DNA from: Desulfurococcales archaeon
GTDB taxonomy: Archaea > Thermoproteota > Thermoprotei_A > Sulfolobales > AG1
Assembly: GCA_026990885.1 (NCBI GenBank)
Contig: JALXCO010000100.1
Span: 636-7,143, forward strand
DNA length: 6,508 bases
Direction: 5' to 3'
Below the pieces are notes generated by a model. The model worked only from the letters and a program-made list of their open reading frames with translations, had not been told where the DNA came from and made no database searches. This document shows, piece by piece, positions 4,897 to 6,508 of this stretch. How positions within the stretch are numbered: position 1 is the stretch's first letter; the number at the start of each line of letters is the position of its first letter. A program made the translations under genes and the position numbers.

Positions 4897-6291
4897 ATGC
4901 TTATGAGCAGTAAGAAAGATCTTGCGATGAAAATAGCCTCGTATATAGATCAGCTGGAATATGAATTAATAGATGAGAAAACCCGGGAAGAAATTAAAAA
5001 AAGAATACTGGATTCTATAGGCGTAGCTATAGCCGCATACAACGCCCCACCTGTGAAGGCCGCAAGATCAATAGCTAGGCGAGCAGCACCAGCAAGTGGG
5101 AGCAGCGGATCATATATATGGGGCGATGGAGTAAAGACCATACCCAGCTATGCAGCATTGGCCAACGGGATAGCGGTGAGATATCTAGACTTCAACGACA
5201 CATACCTCTCTAAGGAGGCGATGCATCCAAGCGATATGATCCCTGCATTGATCGCTGCTGGCGAAGATTACGGCTTAGGCGGAAAAGACCTTATTATGGG
5301 AATTGCTGCAGCATACGAAATCGCAGCACGCTTAGGCGACGCGTTCTCGGTTAGGAGTATAGGCGTTGATCACGTAACCTATATAGCTATAGGTACAGCG
5401 GCCGGAATATCTAAACTACTGGATCTACCTATAGAGAAAACATACAACGCTATAAATCTAGCCGTGAATGAAAGCGTGTCTTTAAGGCAAACAAGAGCAG
5501 GCACCTTAAGCATGTGGAAAGGCTCAACCGCGGCATTCTCATCTATGAAAGGCCTTGTCTTGAGTCTCCTGGCGTCCGAGGGTGTAACTGGCCCATCACC
5601 TGTTTTTGAAGGCGAGTTCGGCTTCTTCAACGTTATATCGAAGACAAGTTTTGATATAGAGAATTTTGGCGGTGTGAAAAATGAGGAGTTTAGGGTTTTA
5701 AGAACCTCTATAAAGAACTGGCCAGTTGAGTACCACGCCATGTCTGCTGTAGAGGCCGCACTAAAGCTTAGGGAGAAGATCAGGTCCCTTTCCGAAATAG
5801 AGCTGATAGAGATCGAGACATTCACTGTTAGCTATAAAATTATAGTAAAGGATCCTGATAAATGGGATCCGAAAACCAGGGAAACAGCCGATCATAGTTT
5901 ACCGTATATTGTAGCTAGGGCACTAATAGATGGATATATATGGATAGACTCGTTCTCAGACGAGAAAGTGCTGGCCGACGATGTTAGATCTATAATGGGG
6001 AAGATGAAGGTAATGATAAACAGCCAGTTCGATGAAATCTATCCAGAGGGGATACCCAACAGAATAAGAATATATGTGAGAGAAGGGGAAATGTATGAGG
6101 AAACCGTAACCTATCCAAAAGGCCACTTCAGGAATCCAATGAAGCGCGAGGATGTAGAGCAGAAATTCTATAGGTGTGTCGGTGATGCGATCGATGAGAA
6201 TGATGCCAAAGAGATCACCAGGATCATCTGGAATCTAGAGACGCTGGACAGTATATCTAAGCTAACTGAATTATTAAGGATCAGAAAATGA
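4897..6291 (+). CDS. prpD: MmgE/PrpD family protein, probable 2-methylcitrate dehydratase
   Basis: PrpD dehydrates 2-methylcitrate to 2-methyl-cis-aconitate in the methylcitrate cycle for propionyl-CoA oxidation; it needs no iron-sulphur cluster. The 464 residues match the family length. Conserved segments in order are LANGIAVRYLDFNDTY (88-103), HPSDMIPALIAAGEDYG (110-126), DHVTYIAIGTAAG (158-170), LRQTRAGTLSMWKGSTAAF (196-214), GPSPVFEGEFGFF (232-244), NWPVEYHAMSAVEAAL (274-289), the very typical KWDPKTRETADHSLPYIVA (322-340) and PKGHFRNPM (407-415). The last two favour true methylcitrate dehydratase over cis-aconitate decarboxylase or other MmgE relatives, though substrate is not proven. 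No prpB or prpC homologue is in view. Starts at ATG 4897, 4903 or 4927 are all possible; no Shine-Dalgarno site discriminates. The stop overlaps the next start as ATGA, implying co-transcription. Confidence 0.92.
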   Translation: MLMSSKKDLAMKIASYIDQLEYELIDEKTREEIKKRILDSIGVAIAAYNAPPVKAARSIARRAAPASGSSGSYIWGDGVKTIPSYAALANGIAVRYLDFNDTYLSKEAMHPSDMIPALIAAGEDYGLGGKDLIMGIAAAYEIAARLGDAFSVRSIGVDHVTYIAIGTAAGISKLLDLPIEKTYNAINLAVNESVSLRQTRAGTLSMWKGSTAAFSSMKGLVLSLLASEGVTGPSPVFEGEFGFFNVISKTSFDIENFGGVKNEEFRVLRTSIKNWPVEYHAMSAVEAALKLREKIRSLSEIELIEIETFTVSYKIIVKDPDKWDPKTRETADHSLPYIVARALIDGYIWIDSFSDEKVLADDVRSIMGKMKVMINSQFDEIYPEGIPNRIRIYVREGEMYEETVTYPKGHFRNPMKREDVEQKFYRCVGDAIDENDAKEITRIIWNLETLDSISKLTELLRIRK

Positions 6292-6508
6292 ATGGTGAAC
6301 CGTGGCTAGAGCAACATAGTAGAATTAAAGATCTCTTCATAGATCACGGAGCAGAAAAAGTAGCTCTAGAGAATGGCGATGGATGCATAATTATATATAT
6401 AGACTATGAAGACGACATCTATGTGGCTTTTCTAAGATACGATCCAAATATCCCAGTATACTACATAAAGGTGGTTAACGGCAAATACATACACACATAC
6501 AGCTGTGC
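6288..6508 (+). CDS. Uncharacterised small-protein gene overlapping the prpD stop (3' end beyond the window)
   Basis: A reading frame opens at ATG 6288, overlaps the prpD stop by four bases (ATGA), and stays open for 73 codons to the window edge. The visible protein begins MNGEPWLEQHSRIKDLFIDH, then shows strand-like stretches GCIIIYIDY (32-40), DIYVAFLRYD (43-52) and VYYIKVVNGKYIHTYSC (57-73). It reads as a soluble beta-rich protein, acidic and aromatic, with no signal peptide. I do not recognise the family. The overlap implies translational coupling to prpD. Codon use (ATA, AGA, GAT) matches the neighbours, which supports real coding. Confidence 0.7.
   Translation, partial: MNGEPWLEQHSRIKDLFIDHGAEKVALENGDGCIIIYIDYEDDIYVAFLRYDPNIPVYYIKVVNGKYIHTYSC

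Noticed and set aside
5379..5825. Minus-strand frame of 148 codons antisense to prpD
   Set aside because: It is fully covered by conserved PrpD motifs on the other strand, and its composition is typical of an antisense shadow.

Overview
The window looks like chromosomal DNA from a thermophilic archaeon, most likely a crenarchaeote (Thermoprotei). The evidence is a PCNA sliding clamp, an archaeal-size Lrp/AsnC regulator, archaeal TATA-box promoters, Shine-Dalgarno sites of the AGGTG(A) type, and codon use rich in ATA (Ile) and AGG/AGA (Arg). Nothing in it looks mobile or viral: no insertion sequence, CRISPR array, tRNA or rRNA was seen. I cannot name genus or species from the sequence alone.

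Layout from left to right. 1-1195 (minus): N-terminal 398 residues of a class II (adenosylcobalamin-dependent) ribonucleotide reductase, cut by the window edge. 1196-1479: divergent intergenic region with the reductase promoter and weak regulatory candidates. 1480-2265 (plus): unrecognised basic protein with a four-cysteine zinc ribbon. From 4841 down to 2298 four genes run on the minus strand, in transcription order: a YfcE/MJ0936-type metallophosphoesterase, an unrecognised protein of about 200 residues, PCNA, and an Lrp/AsnC regulator. PCNA has its own TATA box and a 22-bp inverted repeat at the expected transcription start, so it is probably transcribed at least partly on its own. 4842-4896 is a compact divergent promoter region. 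4897-6291 (plus): an MmgE/PrpD protein, probably 2-methylcitrate dehydratase. It overlaps by four bases (ATGA) a new reading frame from 6288 that leaves the window.

Functionally, two genes serve DNA synthesis: the reductase supplies deoxynucleotides and PCNA tethers the replication and repair enzymes. They are about 1.7 kb apart and separately transcribed, so the proximity is suggestive only. The PrpD-like gene points to propionate (methylcitrate) metabolism, but no methylcitrate synthase or lyase lies in the window.

The most unusual observation concerns starts. Two genes, the Lrp regulator and the unrecognised gene upstream of pcna, have good Shine-Dalgarno sites, but the codon at the right distance is ATC in one and ATA in the other. 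In both cases the upstream in-frame sequence reads as protein; for Lrp it supplies the missing first half of the DNA-binding domain. I found no clear previously undescribed multi-gene system; most of the window is housekeeping in character.
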